A stretch of 64,000 nucleotides of DNA from Streptomyces rapamycinicus NRRL 5491 (GCF_024298965.1 NZ_CP085193.1:3410001-3474000), one strand, 5' to 3'. Counted from the first letter of the stretch, positions 49,149 through 60,167 are shown. Program-made: numbers and translations. The notes: generated by a model not told the origin, from the sequence alone.

Positions 49149-52100
49149 TTGTCCACAGTCGCCGATTTGCCATGGCATCACGATGTCCATGATTCGGTAG
49201 CGGTCATCGGTTTCTCTTGTCGTTTACCAGGAGCCCGGACGCCCGAGGAATTCTGGCGTCTGCTCAGCGACGGCGCGGACGCGGTCACTTCCGTACCGGA
49301 AGATCGATGGACTCCGCGGCAATCCGACGGCGGGTCCGGGGCCCGACCCGAAGCCGAAGCTGGGATCGAATTCGGCGCCTTCCTCGACGCGGTGGACCAC
49401 TTCGACGCCGGCTTCTTCGGCATATCGCCGCGCGAGGCCGCCGCCATGGACCCCCAGCAGCGGCTGATGCTCGAACTGGGCTGGGAATCCCTGGAGGACG
49501 CGGGCCTCACACCGGCCCGGCTCGCCCAGGGGCGGACCGGGGTGTTCGTCGGCGCCGTCAACGACGACTACGCCACGCTGCTGCGGCGCCACGGCGGCGA
49601 CTCCGCGGTCACCCATCACACCCTGACCGGCCTGCAGCGCGGCATGATCGCCAACCGGCTCTCCTATCTGCTGGGCACCCGCGGCCCCAGCATGGTGGTG
49701 GACTCCGGCCAGTCGTCCTCGCTGGTCGCCGTGCACACCGCCTGCCAGAGCCTGCGCAACGGCGAATGCGACACCGCGCTCGCCGGCGGCGTCCACCTCA
49801 ACCTCGCGTACGACGGCGCGCTGAGCGCCGCACGGTTCGGCGGGCTCTCCCCCGACGGCACGTGCTACACCTTCGACTCCCGGGCCAACGGCTTCGTCCG
49901 CGGCGAGGGCGGCGGTCTGGTGCTGCTCAAACCCCTCGCCCGCGCGCTCGCCGACGGCGACCGGATCCACGGGGTGCTGCGCGGCGGCGCGGTCAACAAC
50001 GACGGCGGCGGTGACAGTCTCACCACCCCCAGCCGGACCGCCCAGGCGGAGGTGTTGCGCCGCGCGTACGCCGTGGCCGGGGTCGCCCCCGACGAGGTGC
50101 AGTACGTCGAACTGCACGGCACCGGCACGCCCGTCGGCGACCCCATCGAGGCGGCGGCGCTGGCCGAGGCGATCGGCGCGGCGCGGACGAAGGACCGGCC
50201 GCTGCTGGTGGGGTCCGCCAAGACGAACGTGGGCCATCTGGAAGGGGCCGCGGGGATCACCGGCCTGATCAAGGTCCTGCTCGCCCTGAAGGCGGCGCAC
50301 CTCCCGCCCAGCCTCAACTTCCGCTCGCCCAACCTCGCGATTCCGCTGGAGGAGTGGAATCTGCGGGTGCAGACCGAGTTGTCGGCGTGGCCGCGCCCGG
50401 ATGCGCCGCTGATCGCCGGGGTGTCCTCCTTCGGCGTCGGCGGGACCAACGCCCATGTCGTCGTGGAGCGGGCTCCAGCGGTCTCACTCGCCGAGGGTGC
50501 GGCCGAAGGCGTCGCGGAGGCCTGGGGTGGTGACGTACTGCCGTGGGTGATCTCGGGCCGGACGCCGGACGGGGTGCGGGCGCAGGCGGCCCGGTTGCGG
50601 TCGTTCGCGGCGGGCGGCTCCGCGGACGGATCGGCAGGTGGTTCCGCGGACCATTCGGCGGACGGCGACGTCTCCCCCGCCGACATCGGATGGTCGCTCG
50701 CCGAGCACCGGACGGCCCTGGAGCACCGTGCCGTGGTGGTGGCCGCGGACCGCGACGGGTTCCTGGCCGGGCTGGACGCGCTGGCCTCCGGTGAGCCGTC
50801 CGCCCATGTGGTCAATGGGGCCGCCGGCGAGTCGGCCGCGGGTCCGGTGTTCGTCTTTCCGGGGCAGGGCTCGCAGTGGGCGGGCATGGCCGCCGAACTG
50901 CTCGACGCCTCGCCCGTGTTCGCCGAATCCATCGGCCGCTGCGCCCGGGCCCTGGCCCCGCACACCGACTGGGACCTCCTCGGCGTACTGCGGGACACCG
51001 AGGACGGCGCCGCGCTGGACCGCGCGGAGGTGCTGCAGCCCGCGCTCTGGGCCGTGATGGTCTCGCTGGCGCGGGTGTGGCGTTCGCTCGGCGTCGTCCC
51101 GTCGGCCGTCGTGGGCCACTCGCAGGGTGAGATCGCGGCCGCGTGCGTGGCCGGAGCGCTGTCGCTGGAGGACGGTGCCCGGCTGATCGCCGTACGCAGC
51201 CGGATCGCGGGGGCCCTGATCGGCCGGGGCGGTCTCGCGTCCATCGGCGCGTCGGAGGAGCGGGCGGCCGAGCTGCTCGCGGACCGGGCCGACGTATGGA
51301 TCGCCGCGGTCAACGGACCGGGCGCGACGGTGGTCGGGGGCAGCCCGGAGGGGCTGGCCGAGGTCACGGCCAGGGCGGCGGCCGCCGGGCTGCGCCACCG
51401 CCGGGTGGCCACCGCGTACGCCTCGCACACCCCTCATGTCGAGGCGATCCGCGAGGAGTTCCTGCGGCTCGCGGCGCCGGTCGCCCCGCGCGCCGGGGAC
51501 GTGCCGATGTACTCGACCGTCACCACCGCCCCCATCGCGGGCGAGGCGCTGGACGCCGAGTACTGGTACCGCAACCTCCGCGAACAGGTCCGCTTCCACG
51601 ACACCGTCCAGAACCTGATCGCGGACGGCAACTCCCTCTTCCTGGAGAGCAGTTCGCACCCGGTACTCATCACCGCCGTCCAGGACACGGGCGGTCTCGC
51701 CGTCGGCACCCTGCGCCGGGGCGAGGGCGGCACGCGGCGGGTGCTGCTCTCGCTGGCCGAGCTGTGGGTGCACGGGGCCGCCCCCGACTGGGGAAAGGTG
51801 TTCGCCGGGACCGGCGCCCGCCGGGCCGCGCTGCCCGGCCGTGTCTTCCAGCGGCGGCGCCACTGGTTCGACGCCGTGGCGTCTCCGGCGGCCACGGATA
51901 TCGCGCCGGGGGCCGCGAGCCCGGATGTGGTTCATCAGGTGCGGGCCCAGGCCGCGGCCGTCCTCGGGCATACGACGGTGGCCGAGCTCGACACCGGACG
52001 GACCTTCAAGGATCTCGGCTTCGACTCGATCTCGCTCAGCGATCTGTGCAACCGCGTCAACGCCGCGCTGGGCACCCGCCTCTCCCCCGCCGCGCTCTTC

Positions 52101-55100
52101 AGCCATCCGACCCCGGCGCGGCTGGCGGAACACCTCGCCGCCGGTGGCCTTTCCCCCACACCCGCGGCGGTGGCCGCCCCCGCCGACGAGCCGATCGCCA
52201 TCATCGCGATGAGCTGCCGTCTCCCCGGCGGGGTGCACTCCCCCGAGGATCTGTGGCGGCTGGTGGCGGACGGACGGGACGCCATCTCACCGTTCCCGGA
52301 CGACCGCGGCTGGGACCTGGAGCGGCTGCACGGCACCGAGAGCACCGGCAGCAGCTTCGCCCGGAGCGGCGGATTCATCGACGGGGCCACGGACTTCGAC
52401 GCCCGCCTCTTCGGCATCTCCCCGCGCGAGGCCCTGGCGATGGACCCCCAGCAGCGGCTGCTGCTGGAGACCTCCTGGGAGCTGCTGGAGCGCGCGGGCA
52501 TCGCGCCCGACGCGCTGCGCGCCACCCGTACCGGTGTGTTCGTCGGCACCATGGACCAGGAGTACGGGCCACGGCTGCACGAGGCGCCGGAGGCGGTGGA
52601 CGGCTATCTCCTCACCGGCAAGACCGCCAGTGTGGCCTCCGGCCGTATCGCCTATCAGCTCGGGCTCACCGGGCCCGCCATCACCCTGGACACCGCCTGC
52701 TCATCATCGCTGGTGGCCCTGCATCTGGCGGTGCAGTCGCTGCGCCGGGGAGAGTCCTCGCTGGCCCTGGCCGGTGGGGTGACCGTCCTCAACACCCCCG
52801 GAATCTTCACCGAGTTCAGCCGTCAGGGCGGGCTGGCCCGCGACGGCCGGTGCAAGGCGTTCGCGGCCGGGGCCGATGGCACCGGAATGGCGGAGGGCGT
52901 CGGCATGCTCCTGGTGGAGCGGCTGTCCGACGCCCGCCGCAACGGCCATCGGGTGCTCGGCGTGATCCGGGGCACGGCGGTCAACCAGGACGGCGCCTCC
53001 AACGGGCTCACCGCGCCCAACGGCCTCTCCCAGGAGCAGGTGGTCCGGCAGGCGCTGGCGGACGCCGGGCTGTCGGCGTCCGACGTGGATCTGATCGAGG
53101 CGCACGGCACGGGAACGGCGCTCGGCGATCCGATCGAGGCGCAGGCGCTGCTCGCCACGTACGGCCGGGACCGGCCCGCCGAACGCCCCGCGCTGCTGGG
53201 GTCGGTGAAGTCCAACATCGGCCACACCCAGGCGGCGGCCGGAGTCGCGGGCGTCATCAAGGCGATCATGGCGATGCGCCATGGTGTCGTCCCCGCCACG
53301 CTGCATGTGGACGAGCCGACCCCGCACGTGGACTGGGGGTCCGGTGGTGTGGAGCTGGTGACGGAGGAGCGCCCGTGGCCGGAGGCCGGACGGGCGCGGC
53401 GGGCCGGAGTCTCGTCGTTCGGCATCAGCGGGACCAACGCCCATGTGGTCCTGGAGCAGGCCCCATCGGCCCCCGTCCCCGTCCCCGTTCCCGTTCCCGC
53501 CCCCTCCCGCGTCCCTCGCCCCGCCAATCCGCTCGTCGAGGCGGAGGGTGTGCTGCCGTGGGTGGTGTCGGGCCGTTCGCCCGCCGCGCTGCGGGCGCAG
53601 GCCGCCCGGTTGGGTGCGTTCGCCGCCGCTGCCACCTCCTCCGACGCCACGCCATCGGACATCGCGTGGGCGCTGGCGACACAGCGGGCCGCCATGGAAC
53701 ATCGTGCGGTGGTGGTGGCCGCCGACCGGGACACCTTCCTGGCCGGGCTGGACGCGATCGCCACCGGAGAGCCCTCCGCTCATGTGGTGGCTGGGGTGGC
53801 CGCCGGGTCGGCCGCCGGTCCAGTGTTCGTCTTTCCGGGACAGGGTTCGCAGTGGGTCGGCATGGCCGCCGAACTGCTCGACACCTCACCCGAGTTCGCC
53901 GAATCCATCGACCGCTGCGCCCAAGCTCTCGCTCCGCATATCGACTGGGATCTGCTCGATGTGCTGCGGGCGACCGGGGATGAGGCGGCGCTGGAACGGG
54001 TGGACATCGTCCAGCCCGCCCTCTGGGCCGTCATGGTGTCCCTGGCCCAGGTGTGGCGTTCGCTCGGTATCGAGCCCTCCGCCGTCATCGGCCACTCCCA
54101 GGGCGAGATCGCAGCCGCGTGCGTAGCCGGAGCGCTGACCTTGGAAGACGGCGCACGGCTCGTGGCGCTGCGCAGCCGCCTCATCGCCCAGGAACTGGCC
54201 GGACACGGCGGCATGGCCTCCCTCACCGCCCCCGCCGACCAGGCGCGCGAGCTGCTGACCGGCCGCGACGACGTCTGGATCGCCACTGTCAACGGCCCGA
54301 CCTCCACCGTCGTCGCCGGGAGCCCCGCCGCGCTCACCGACGTCATGGCGCAAGCGGAAACCACCGGGATCCGGGCCCGTGCGATCGCCGTCGACTACGC
54401 GTCCCACACCCCGCACGTCGACCGCATCCGGGAACAGCTCCTTGAGCTCGCCGCGCCCATCACTCCCCAAGCCGGGCATGTGCCCATGTACTCCACCGTC
54501 ACCGCCGCCCCCATCGACGGCGAGACCCTCGACGCCGAGTACTGGTACCGCAACCTCCGCGAACAGGTCCGCTTCCACGACACGCTGCGGACTTCGCTGG
54601 CCAACGGCCACACCCTCTACCTGGAGGCCAGCCCCCACCCCGTCCTCACCACCGCCGTCGAGGAAACCGGCCACGCCGCCGACCAGCGCATCCTCGCCAC
54701 CGGCACTCTCCGCCGTGACCAGGGTGGCGTCCGGCAGTACCTCGGCGCCCTCGCCACCCTGTGGGCCCATGGTGTGGCCCCCGACTGGGCGGCGGTGTTC
54801 GCACCCGGCGGCGACACACCCGTCGATCTGCCCACCTACGCCTTCCAGCGCGAGCGCTACTGGCTCGCGCCCGTCGGCCCCGGCTCCGCCGTACGGGTCG
54901 ACCTGCCGTCCGCCACCGTGGCGGCCGAAGGACCCGAGGGGCTTGAGGCGCTTGAGGGGCTCGGCGGCTTCGCACGCCGGGTGGCCGACGCGGCCGAGGG
55001 CGCGCCCCGGCTACGGGTGGTGCTGGACCAGGTGTGCCGCCACGCGGCGGCCGTGCTGGGGCTGTCGTCGGTGGACGAGGTGGAGACGCGGAAGGTCTTC

Positions 55101-58100
55101 CGGGACCTCGGCTTCGACTCGCTGACCGCCGTGGAGCTGCGGAACCGGCTGGCCGCGGCGACGGGTGTGGCGCTCGCGCCATCCGTCGTCTTCGACTATC
55201 CGACGCCCCTGACACTGGCCCAGCATCTGCTGGACCGGATCACGGGCGGGGACACCGCCGGAGCGGACCCGTACGCGCCGGGCGCCGTCGTACCGGTAGT
55301 GCCCGGGGCGACCGCCCTGGACGAGCCGATCGCGATCGTGGCCACGAGCTGCCGTTTCCCCGCGGGCGTACGGTCGCCCGAGGATCTGTGGCGGCTGCTG
55401 CTGTCCGACCAGGACACCCTCTCCGCGTTCCCGGCGGACCGCGGCTGGGATCTCGACGCGCTCCGCCACCCCGACCCCGCACGCCCCGGCAGCAGCTATG
55501 TCCACCAAGGCGGATTCCTCCTGGACGCCGCCGACTTCGATGCCGACTTCTTCGGCATCTCGCCGCGCGAGGCGATGGCGATGGACCCCCAGCAGCGGCT
55601 GCTGCTCGAGACCTCCTGGGAGGCGCTGGAACACGCGGGCATCGACCCGCTGTCGCTGCGCGGCAGCCGAACCGGGGTGTTCATCGGCCTCGTACCGCAC
55701 GGCTACGGCGGTGAGGGCGCCGACACCGAGGGGTCCGAGGGCTACCTCTTCACCGGGGCGGCGGGAAGCGTGGCATCCGGCCGGATCGCCTACGGCTTCG
55801 GGCTGACCGGACCGGCCGTCACGGTGGACACGGCGTGTTCGTCCTCACTGGTGGCACTGCATCTCGCCGTACAGGCACTGCGCAACGGCGACTGCGGGAT
55901 GGCCCTCGTGGGCGGCGTCTCGGTGATCTCCACACCGGGTGTGTTCACCGAGTTCAGCCATCAGCGCGGGCTCGCCCCCGACGGCCGCTGCAAGCCCTTC
56001 GCGGCGGCGGCGGACGGCACCGCGTGGGCGGAGGGCGTGGGTGTGCTGCTGGTCGAACGGCTGTCGGAGGCCCGCCGCAACGGCCACCAGGTGCTCGCCG
56101 TCATCCGTGGCACGGCGGTCAACCAGGACGGCGCCTCCAACGGCCTCACCGCGCCCAATGGACCATCCCAACAGGCCGTCATCCGGCAAGCGTTGGCGAA
56201 CGCACGTCTCACGCCGTCCGATATCGATGTGATCGAGGCGCACGGAACCGGTACGGCGCTGGGCGACCCCATCGAGGCACAGGCGCTGCTCGCCACGTAC
56301 GGCCAGGGCCGATCCGCCGAACACCCCGCGCTGCTGGGCTCGATGAAGGCCCACGTCGGCCACACCGGCGCGGCGGCCGGGGTCGCGGGCATCGTCAAGA
56401 TGGTGCTGGCCCTGCGCAACGGCGTCGTTCCCCGCACCCCGCATGTGGACGAGCCGACGCCGCAGGTGGACTGGGGCTCCGGCGCGGTGCGGCTGGTGAC
56501 GGAGACTATGAGCTGGCCCGACGCGGAACGGGCACGCCGCGCGGCGGTGTCGTCGTTCGGGGTCAGCGGCACCAACGCCCATGTGATTCTGGAAGCGGCC
56601 CCGACGGCGGACCCCACGTCCCAGGACACGCCCACGGAGGGCGCGCTGCCGTGGGTGATCTCGGCGCGTTCGGAGGCCGCGCTACGGGCCCAGGCAGCGC
56701 AGTTGCGCGCGTTCGTGGCCACGAGCGATCGGCATCTCGCCGACATTGGCTCGACGCTGGCACTGCGCCGGGCCGCGCTGGAGCACCGCGCGGTGGTGGT
56801 GGCCGCCGACCGGGACGACTTCCTGGCCGGGCTGGACGCGATCGCCACCGGAGAGCCCTCCGCTCATGTGGTGGCTGGGGTGGCCGCCGGGTCGGCCGCC
56901 GGTCCAGTGTTCGTCTTTCCGGGACAGGGTTCGCAGTGGGTCGGCATGGCCGCCGAACTGCTCGACACCTCACCCGAGTTCGCCGAATCCATCGACCGCT
57001 GCGCCCAAGCTCTCGCTCCGCATATCGACTGGGATCTGCTCGATGTGCTGCGGGCGACCGGGGATGAGGCGGCGCTGGAACGGGTGGACATCGTCCAGCC
57101 CGCCCTCTGGGCCGTCATGGTGTCCCTGGCCCAGGTGTGGCGTTCGCTCGGTATCGAGCCCTCCGCCGTCATCGGCCACTCCCAGGGCGAGATCGCAGCC
57201 GCGTGCGTAGCCGGAGCGCTGACCTTGGAAGACGGCGCACGGCTCGTGGCGCTGCGCAGCCGCCTCATCGCCCAGGAACTGGCCGGACACGGCGGCATGG
57301 CCTCCCTCACCGCCCCCGCCGACCAGGCGCGCGAGCTGCTGACCGGCCGCGACGACGTCTGGATCGCCACTGTCAACGGCCCGACCTCCACCGTCGTCGC
57401 CGGGAGCCCCGCCGCGCTCACCGACGTCATGGCGCAAGCGGAAACCACCGGGATCCGGGCCCGTGCGATCGCCGTCGACTACGCGTCCCACACCCCGCAC
57501 GTCGACCGCATCCGGGAACAGCTCCTTGAGCTCGCCGCGCCCATCACCCCCCGCGCCGGTGACGTCCCCCTGTACTCCACCGTCACCGCCGCCCCCATCG
57601 ACGGCGAGACCCTCGACGCCGAGTACTGGTACCGCAACCTCCGCGAACAGGTCCGCTTCCACGACACGCTGCGGACTTCGCTGGCCAACGGCCACACCCT
57701 CTACCTGGAGGCCAGCCCCCACCCCGTCCTCACCACCGCCGTCCAAGAGACCAACGCCCACGCCATCCCCACCCTCCGCCGCGACCACGGCGGCATCCAG
57801 CAACTCCTCACCACCCTCGCCACCCTCTGGACCCACGGCCTCACCCCCAACTGGCCCGCAGTCCTCACCCCCAACAACCCCACCCCCGCCAGCCTCCCCA
57901 CCTACCCCTTCCAACGCCACCGCTACTGGCTGGACACCGCGACCCCGGGCCGACACCGCGCCAACGCGACGACGGGCCCGGATCCGCACACCGGTTTCTG
58001 GGAAGCCGTGGAGCGCGAGGACCTGGAAGGGCTGGCTCGGACCCTGCGGCTGGGGGAATCCCAGGCGGAGTTGACGACCCTGCTGCCCGCGCTGTCGGCG

Positions 58101-60167
58101 TGGCATCGACGGCAGAGCGCGGCGTCCACGATGGACGCGTGGCGGTATCGCGAGGGCTGGCGGCCGCTGCCCGACACCGCCTCATCCGCGCTGTCCGGCA
58201 CCTGGCTCGTCGTCCTGGCACCCGACCAGAAGGGCGATGCGCTGTACGAGGCGATCGCCACGGCCCTGGACCGGCACGGGGCCACGGTGGAAACGGTGGT
58301 CGTGGCGCCCGACGATCCGCGCCGCTGGGCAGACACCCTCGCCGCCCTCACCGCACACACCACGGCGCACGCCACCGCGCCCGTCGTCGGCGTGCTCTCG
58401 CTGCTCGCCCGCGACGAGGCCGCCGGGCTGCACCGCACGCTGCGGCTGGTCCAAGGACTGGAGGCAGTGGGGCTGTTCGCGCCGCTGTGGTGCGTCACCC
58501 AGGGCGCGGTGTCGGTCGGCGACCACGATCCGCTGACCGGCCCGGCGCAGGCGCTGGTGTGGGGTCTGGGCCGAGTGGCGGCGCAGGAACTCGCCACCCG
58601 CTGGGGCGGGTTGGTGGATCTGCCCCAGGAGCTGGACGAACGGGCGACGGTCCGGCTGTGTGCCGTACTGGCCGCCGGTGGCCACGAGGACCAGGTCGCG
58701 GTCCGCGCCACCGGGATCCTCGGGCGCCGGGTCGTCAGGGCGCCACGCCTCGGCGATGTTCTCGATGACGGCTGGTCCCCCGGCCCTGGCACGGTTCTGA
58801 TCACCGGTGGCACCGGCGCCCTCGGCAGCCAGGTGGCCCGTCGGCTCGCGGCCCGTGGCGCCGAGCATCTGCTGCTCGTCAGCCGTCGCGGGGACACCGC
58901 GCCGGGAGCGGACGAGCTGGTGGCCGAGGTGACCGCCTCGGGAGCCAAGGCGACCGTGGCGGCCTGCGATGTCGGGGACGCGGACGCGCTCCGCGCGCTT
59001 CTGGCGTCGATTCCGCCCGCGTACCCCCTGACCTCGGTGTTCCACACGGCGGCCGTCCTGGACGACGCCGCCATCACCTCCCTCACCCCCGAGCAGGTGG
59101 ACCGTGTGCTGCGGGTGAAGGCGGATGCGGCGTGGCGGCTGCACGAGCTGACCCGGGACCTGGAGCTGTCCGCGTTCGTGCTGTTCTCCTCCCTGGCGGG
59201 CACCGTGGGCATGGTCGGTCAGGGCAACTACGCGCCCGCCAACGCCTATATGGATGCCCTTGCTCGCCACCGCCGCTCCCGGGGGCTGGTGGCCACCTCC
59301 GTGGCCTGGGGCTCCTGGGCGCAGGGCGGGATGGCCGAACGGGACGCGGTGACCGAGCTGCGGCTGCGCCATGGCGTACCGCTGCTGCCGCCGGAGTCGG
59401 CACTCCTCGCGCTGGAGGCCGCGCTGGCGGACGGCGAAACGGCCCTGGTGATCGCCGACATCGACTGGGACCGCTTCGCCCACGCCTACACCGCCGCCCG
59501 CCCCAGCCATCTGCTCGATGAGATCTCCGAGGCCCGGCGGGCGCTCGGCGCGGTCGAGGATGCCGGGGGCGGGGCCCCGGGCGGAGGTACGGGCGATACG
59601 GCGGCGGCCCTGCGCGACCGGCTCGCCGACGCGAAGCCCGAGGAGCGCGAACGGCGGCTCCTCGAAGCCGTACGCGGCCAGGTGGCCGCGGTCCTCGGCC
59701 ATGGCTCGGCCGAGGCCGTGGGCACCAGGCGGCCGTTCCTGGAGCTCGGCCTGGACTCGGTCACGGCGGTGGAGCTGCGCAACCGGCTCGGGAGCGTCAC
59801 GGGCCTCCAACTGCCCGCCACCGTGATCTTCGACTTTCCGACCGTGGCCGAGCTCGTCGACTATCTGTCCGCACAGCTCTTCAGCGGTATCGGCGCCGAC
59901 CCGGACGGCACCGGTCAAGCCACCACGGGTGACGGCACCGCCGAACTCGACGGCCTGGAACGGCTGTTGGTGTCGCTGCCGAGCGACGCCCCCGCCCGTT
60001 CCGAGATCGCCGACCGGCTGCGCCGGCTGCTCCGGTCCGCCATGGACGCCATGGACGTCGTAGGCACCGTGGACACCGCCGAGGAGCCGGTGACGTCCGA
60101 CGATCTCGAAGCGGCCACCAACGACGAGCTCTTCGACTACATCGAGAAGGAGTTCGGGATCTCCTGA
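49149..60167 (+). CDS. Type I modular PKS: loading module plus two extension modules
   Basis: The 3672-residue protein starts at TTG, 9 bp after GGGGGAG. No nearer ATG or GTG fits. The loading module is a KSQ (residues about 17-440, VDSGQSSSLVAVH with Gln188 replacing Cys), AT (Ser658, motif YASH) and ACP (Ser960, GFDSISLSDL). Module 1 is KS (Cys1184), AT (Ser1650, YASH) and ACP (Ser1991), with no ketoreductase. Module 2 is KS (Cys2230), AT (Ser2678, YASH), KR and ACP (Ser3537). The KR has TGGTGALGSQ at about 3219 and LDD at 3304-3306, predicting a B-type (R) alcohol. A C-terminal docking helix (DDLEAATNDELFDYIEKEFG) ends the protein. YASH predicts methylmalonyl-CoA at all three ATs, and the KSQ should decarboxylate a methylmalonyl starter to propionyl. 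No release domain is present, so the chain passes on to the next PKS. Confidence 0.95.
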   Translation: MSTVADLPWHHDVHDSVAVIGFSCRLPGARTPEEFWRLLSDGADAVTSVPEDRWTPRQSDGGSGARPEAEAGIEFGAFLDAVDHFDAGFFGISPREAAAMDPQQRLMLELGWESLEDAGLTPARLAQGRTGVFVGAVNDDYATLLRRHGGDSAVTHHTLTGLQRGMIANRLSYLLGTRGPSMVVDSGQSSSLVAVHTACQSLRNGECDTALAGGVHLNLAYDGALSAARFGGLSPDGTCYTFDSRANGFVRGEGGGLVLLKPLARALADGDRIHGVLRGGAVNNDGGGDSLTTPSRTAQAEVLRRAYAVAGVAPDEVQYVELHGTGTPVGDPIEAAALAEAIGAARTKDRPLLVGSAKTNVGHLEGAAGITGLIKVLLALKAAHLPPSLNFRSPNLAIPLEEWNLRVQTELSAWPRPDAPLIAGVSSFGVGGTNAHVVVERAPAVSLAEGAAEGVAEAWGGDVLPWVISGRTPDGVRAQAARLRSFAAGGSADGSAGGSADHSADGDVSPADIGWSLAEHRTALEHRAVVVAADRDGFLAGLDALASGEPSAHVVNGAAGESAAGPVFVFPGQGSQWAGMAAELLDASPVFAESIGRCARALAPHTDWDLLGVLRDTEDGAALDRAEVLQPALWAVMVSLARVWRSLGVVPSAVVGHSQGEIAAACVAGALSLEDGARLIAVRSRIAGALIGRGGLASIGASEERAAELLADRADVWIAAVNGPGATVVGGSPEGLAEVTARAAAAGLRHRRVATAYASHTPHVEAIREEFLRLAAPVAPRAGDVPMYSTVTTAPIAGEALDAEYWYRNLREQVRFHDTVQNLIADGNSLFLESSSHPVLITAVQDTGGLAVGTLRRGEGGTRRVLLSLAELWVHGAAPDWGKVFAGTGARRAALPGRVFQRRRHWFDAVASPAATDIAPGAASPDVVHQVRAQAAAVLGHTTVAELDTGRTFKDLGFDSISLSDLCNRVNAALGTRLSPAALFSHPTPARLAEHLAAGGLSPTPAAVAAPADEPIAIIAMSCRLPGGVHSPEDLWRLVADGRDAISPFPDDRGWDLERLHGTESTGSSFARSGGFIDGATDFDARLFGISPREALAMDPQQRLLLETSWELLERAGIAPDALRATRTGVFVGTMDQEYGPRLHEAPEAVDGYLLTGKTASVASGRIAYQLGLTGPAITLDTACSSSLVALHLAVQSLRRGESSLALAGGVTVLNTPGIFTEFSRQGGLARDGRCKAFAAGADGTGMAEGVGMLLVERLSDARRNGHRVLGVIRGTAVNQDGASNGLTAPNGLSQEQVVRQALADAGLSASDVDLIEAHGTGTALGDPIEAQALLATYGRDRPAERPALLGSVKSNIGHTQAAAGVAGVIKAIMAMRHGVVPATLHVDEPTPHVDWGSGGVELVTEERPWPEAGRARRAGVSSFGISGTNAHVVLEQAPSAPVPVPVPVPAPSRVPRPANPLVEAEGVLPWVVSGRSPAALRAQAARLGAFAAAATSSDATPSDIAWALATQRAAMEHRAVVVAADRDTFLAGLDAIATGEPSAHVVAGVAAGSAAGPVFVFPGQGSQWVGMAAELLDTSPEFAESIDRCAQALAPHIDWDLLDVLRATGDEAALERVDIVQPALWAVMVSLAQVWRSLGIEPSAVIGHSQGEIAAACVAGALTLEDGARLVALRSRLIAQELAGHGGMASLTAPADQARELLTGRDDVWIATVNGPTSTVVAGSPAALTDVMAQAETTGIRARAIAVDYASHTPHVDRIREQLLELAAPITPQAGHVPMYSTVTAAPIDGETLDAEYWYRNLREQVRFHDTLRTSLANGHTLYLEASPHPVLTTAVEETGHAADQRILATGTLRRDQGGVRQYLGALATLWAHGVAPDWAAVFAPGGDTPVDLPTYAFQRERYWLAPVGPGSAVRVDLPSATVAAEGPEGLEALEGLGGFARRVADAAEGAPRLRVVLDQVCRHAAAVLGLSSVDEVETRKVFRDLGFDSLTAVELRNRLAAATGVALAPSVVFDYPTPLTLAQHLLDRITGGDTAGADPYAPGAVVPVVPGATALDEPIAIVATSCRFPAGVRSPEDLWRLLLSDQDTLSAFPADRGWDLDALRHPDPARPGSSYVHQGGFLLDAADFDADFFGISPREAMAMDPQQRLLLETSWEALEHAGIDPLSLRGSRTGVFIGLVPHGYGGEGADTEGSEGYLFTGAAGSVASGRIAYGFGLTGPAVTVDTACSSSLVALHLAVQALRNGDCGMALVGGVSVISTPGVFTEFSHQRGLAPDGRCKPFAAAADGTAWAEGVGVLLVERLSEARRNGHQVLAVIRGTAVNQDGASNGLTAPNGPSQQAVIRQALANARLTPSDIDVIEAHGTGTALGDPIEAQALLATYGQGRSAEHPALLGSMKAHVGHTGAAAGVAGIVKMVLALRNGVVPRTPHVDEPTPQVDWGSGAVRLVTETMSWPDAERARRAAVSSFGVSGTNAHVILEAAPTADPTSQDTPTEGALPWVISARSEAALRAQAAQLRAFVATSDRHLADIGSTLALRRAALEHRAVVVAADRDDFLAGLDAIATGEPSAHVVAGVAAGSAAGPVFVFPGQGSQWVGMAAELLDTSPEFAESIDRCAQALAPHIDWDLLDVLRATGDEAALERVDIVQPALWAVMVSLAQVWRSLGIEPSAVIGHSQGEIAAACVAGALTLEDGARLVALRSRLIAQELAGHGGMASLTAPADQARELLTGRDDVWIATVNGPTSTVVAGSPAALTDVMAQAETTGIRARAIAVDYASHTPHVDRIREQLLELAAPITPRAGDVPLYSTVTAAPIDGETLDAEYWYRNLREQVRFHDTLRTSLANGHTLYLEASPHPVLTTAVQETNAHAIPTLRRDHGGIQQLLTTLATLWTHGLTPNWPAVLTPNNPTPASLPTYPFQRHRYWLDTATPGRHRANATTGPDPHTGFWEAVEREDLEGLARTLRLGESQAELTTLLPALSAWHRRQSAASTMDAWRYREGWRPLPDTASSALSGTWLVVLAPDQKGDALYEAIATALDRHGATVETVVVAPDDPRRWADTLAALTAHTTAHATAPVVGVLSLLARDEAAGLHRTLRLVQGLEAVGLFAPLWCVTQGAVSVGDHDPLTGPAQALVWGLGRVAAQELATRWGGLVDLPQELDERATVRLCAVLAAGGHEDQVAVRATGILGRRVVRAPRLGDVLDDGWSPGPGTVLITGGTGALGSQVARRLAARGAEHLLLVSRRGDTAPGADELVAEVTASGAKATVAACDVGDADALRALLASIPPAYPLTSVFHTAAVLDDAAITSLTPEQVDRVLRVKADAAWRLHELTRDLELSAFVLFSSLAGTVGMVGQGNYAPANAYMDALARHRRSRGLVATSVAWGSWAQGGMAERDAVTELRLRHGVPLLPPESALLALEAALADGETALVIADIDWDRFAHAYTAARPSHLLDEISEARRALGAVEDAGGGAPGGGTGDTAAALRDRLADAKPEERERRLLEAVRGQVAAVLGHGSAEAVGTRRPFLELGLDSVTAVELRNRLGSVTGLQLPATVIFDFPTVAELVDYLSAQLFSGIGADPDGTGQATTGDGTAELDGLERLLVSLPSDAPARSEIADRLRRLLRSAMDAMDVVGTVDTAEEPVTSDDLEAATNDELFDYIEKEFGIS
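53735..54463 (+). repeat. AT-coding direct repeat, copy 1
   Basis: This 729-bp segment of the module 1 AT appears identical by eye to 56819-57547 in the module 2 AT, offset 3084 bp. Similarity resumes after a short diverged patch at about 54464-54487 and continues to about 54659. The neighbouring KS segments are clearly different, so this is a local duplication or gene conversion. Confidence 0.85.
56819..57547 (+). repeat. AT-coding direct repeat, copy 2
   Basis: This is the second copy of the 729-bp AT segment, in module 2. The diverged patch directly after it (57548-57571) differs from copy 1 mainly in the codons for PQAGHVPM versus PRAGDVPL. The following post-AT linker then changes to a distinctive C-rich style shared with the next PKS gene. 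Confidence 0.85.

Noticed and set aside
49701..49718. Gln in place of the ketosynthase Cys as a sequencing error
   Set aside because: The surrounding VDSGQSSSLV wording and KS-AT-ACP position at the N-terminus fit a genuine KSQ loading module.
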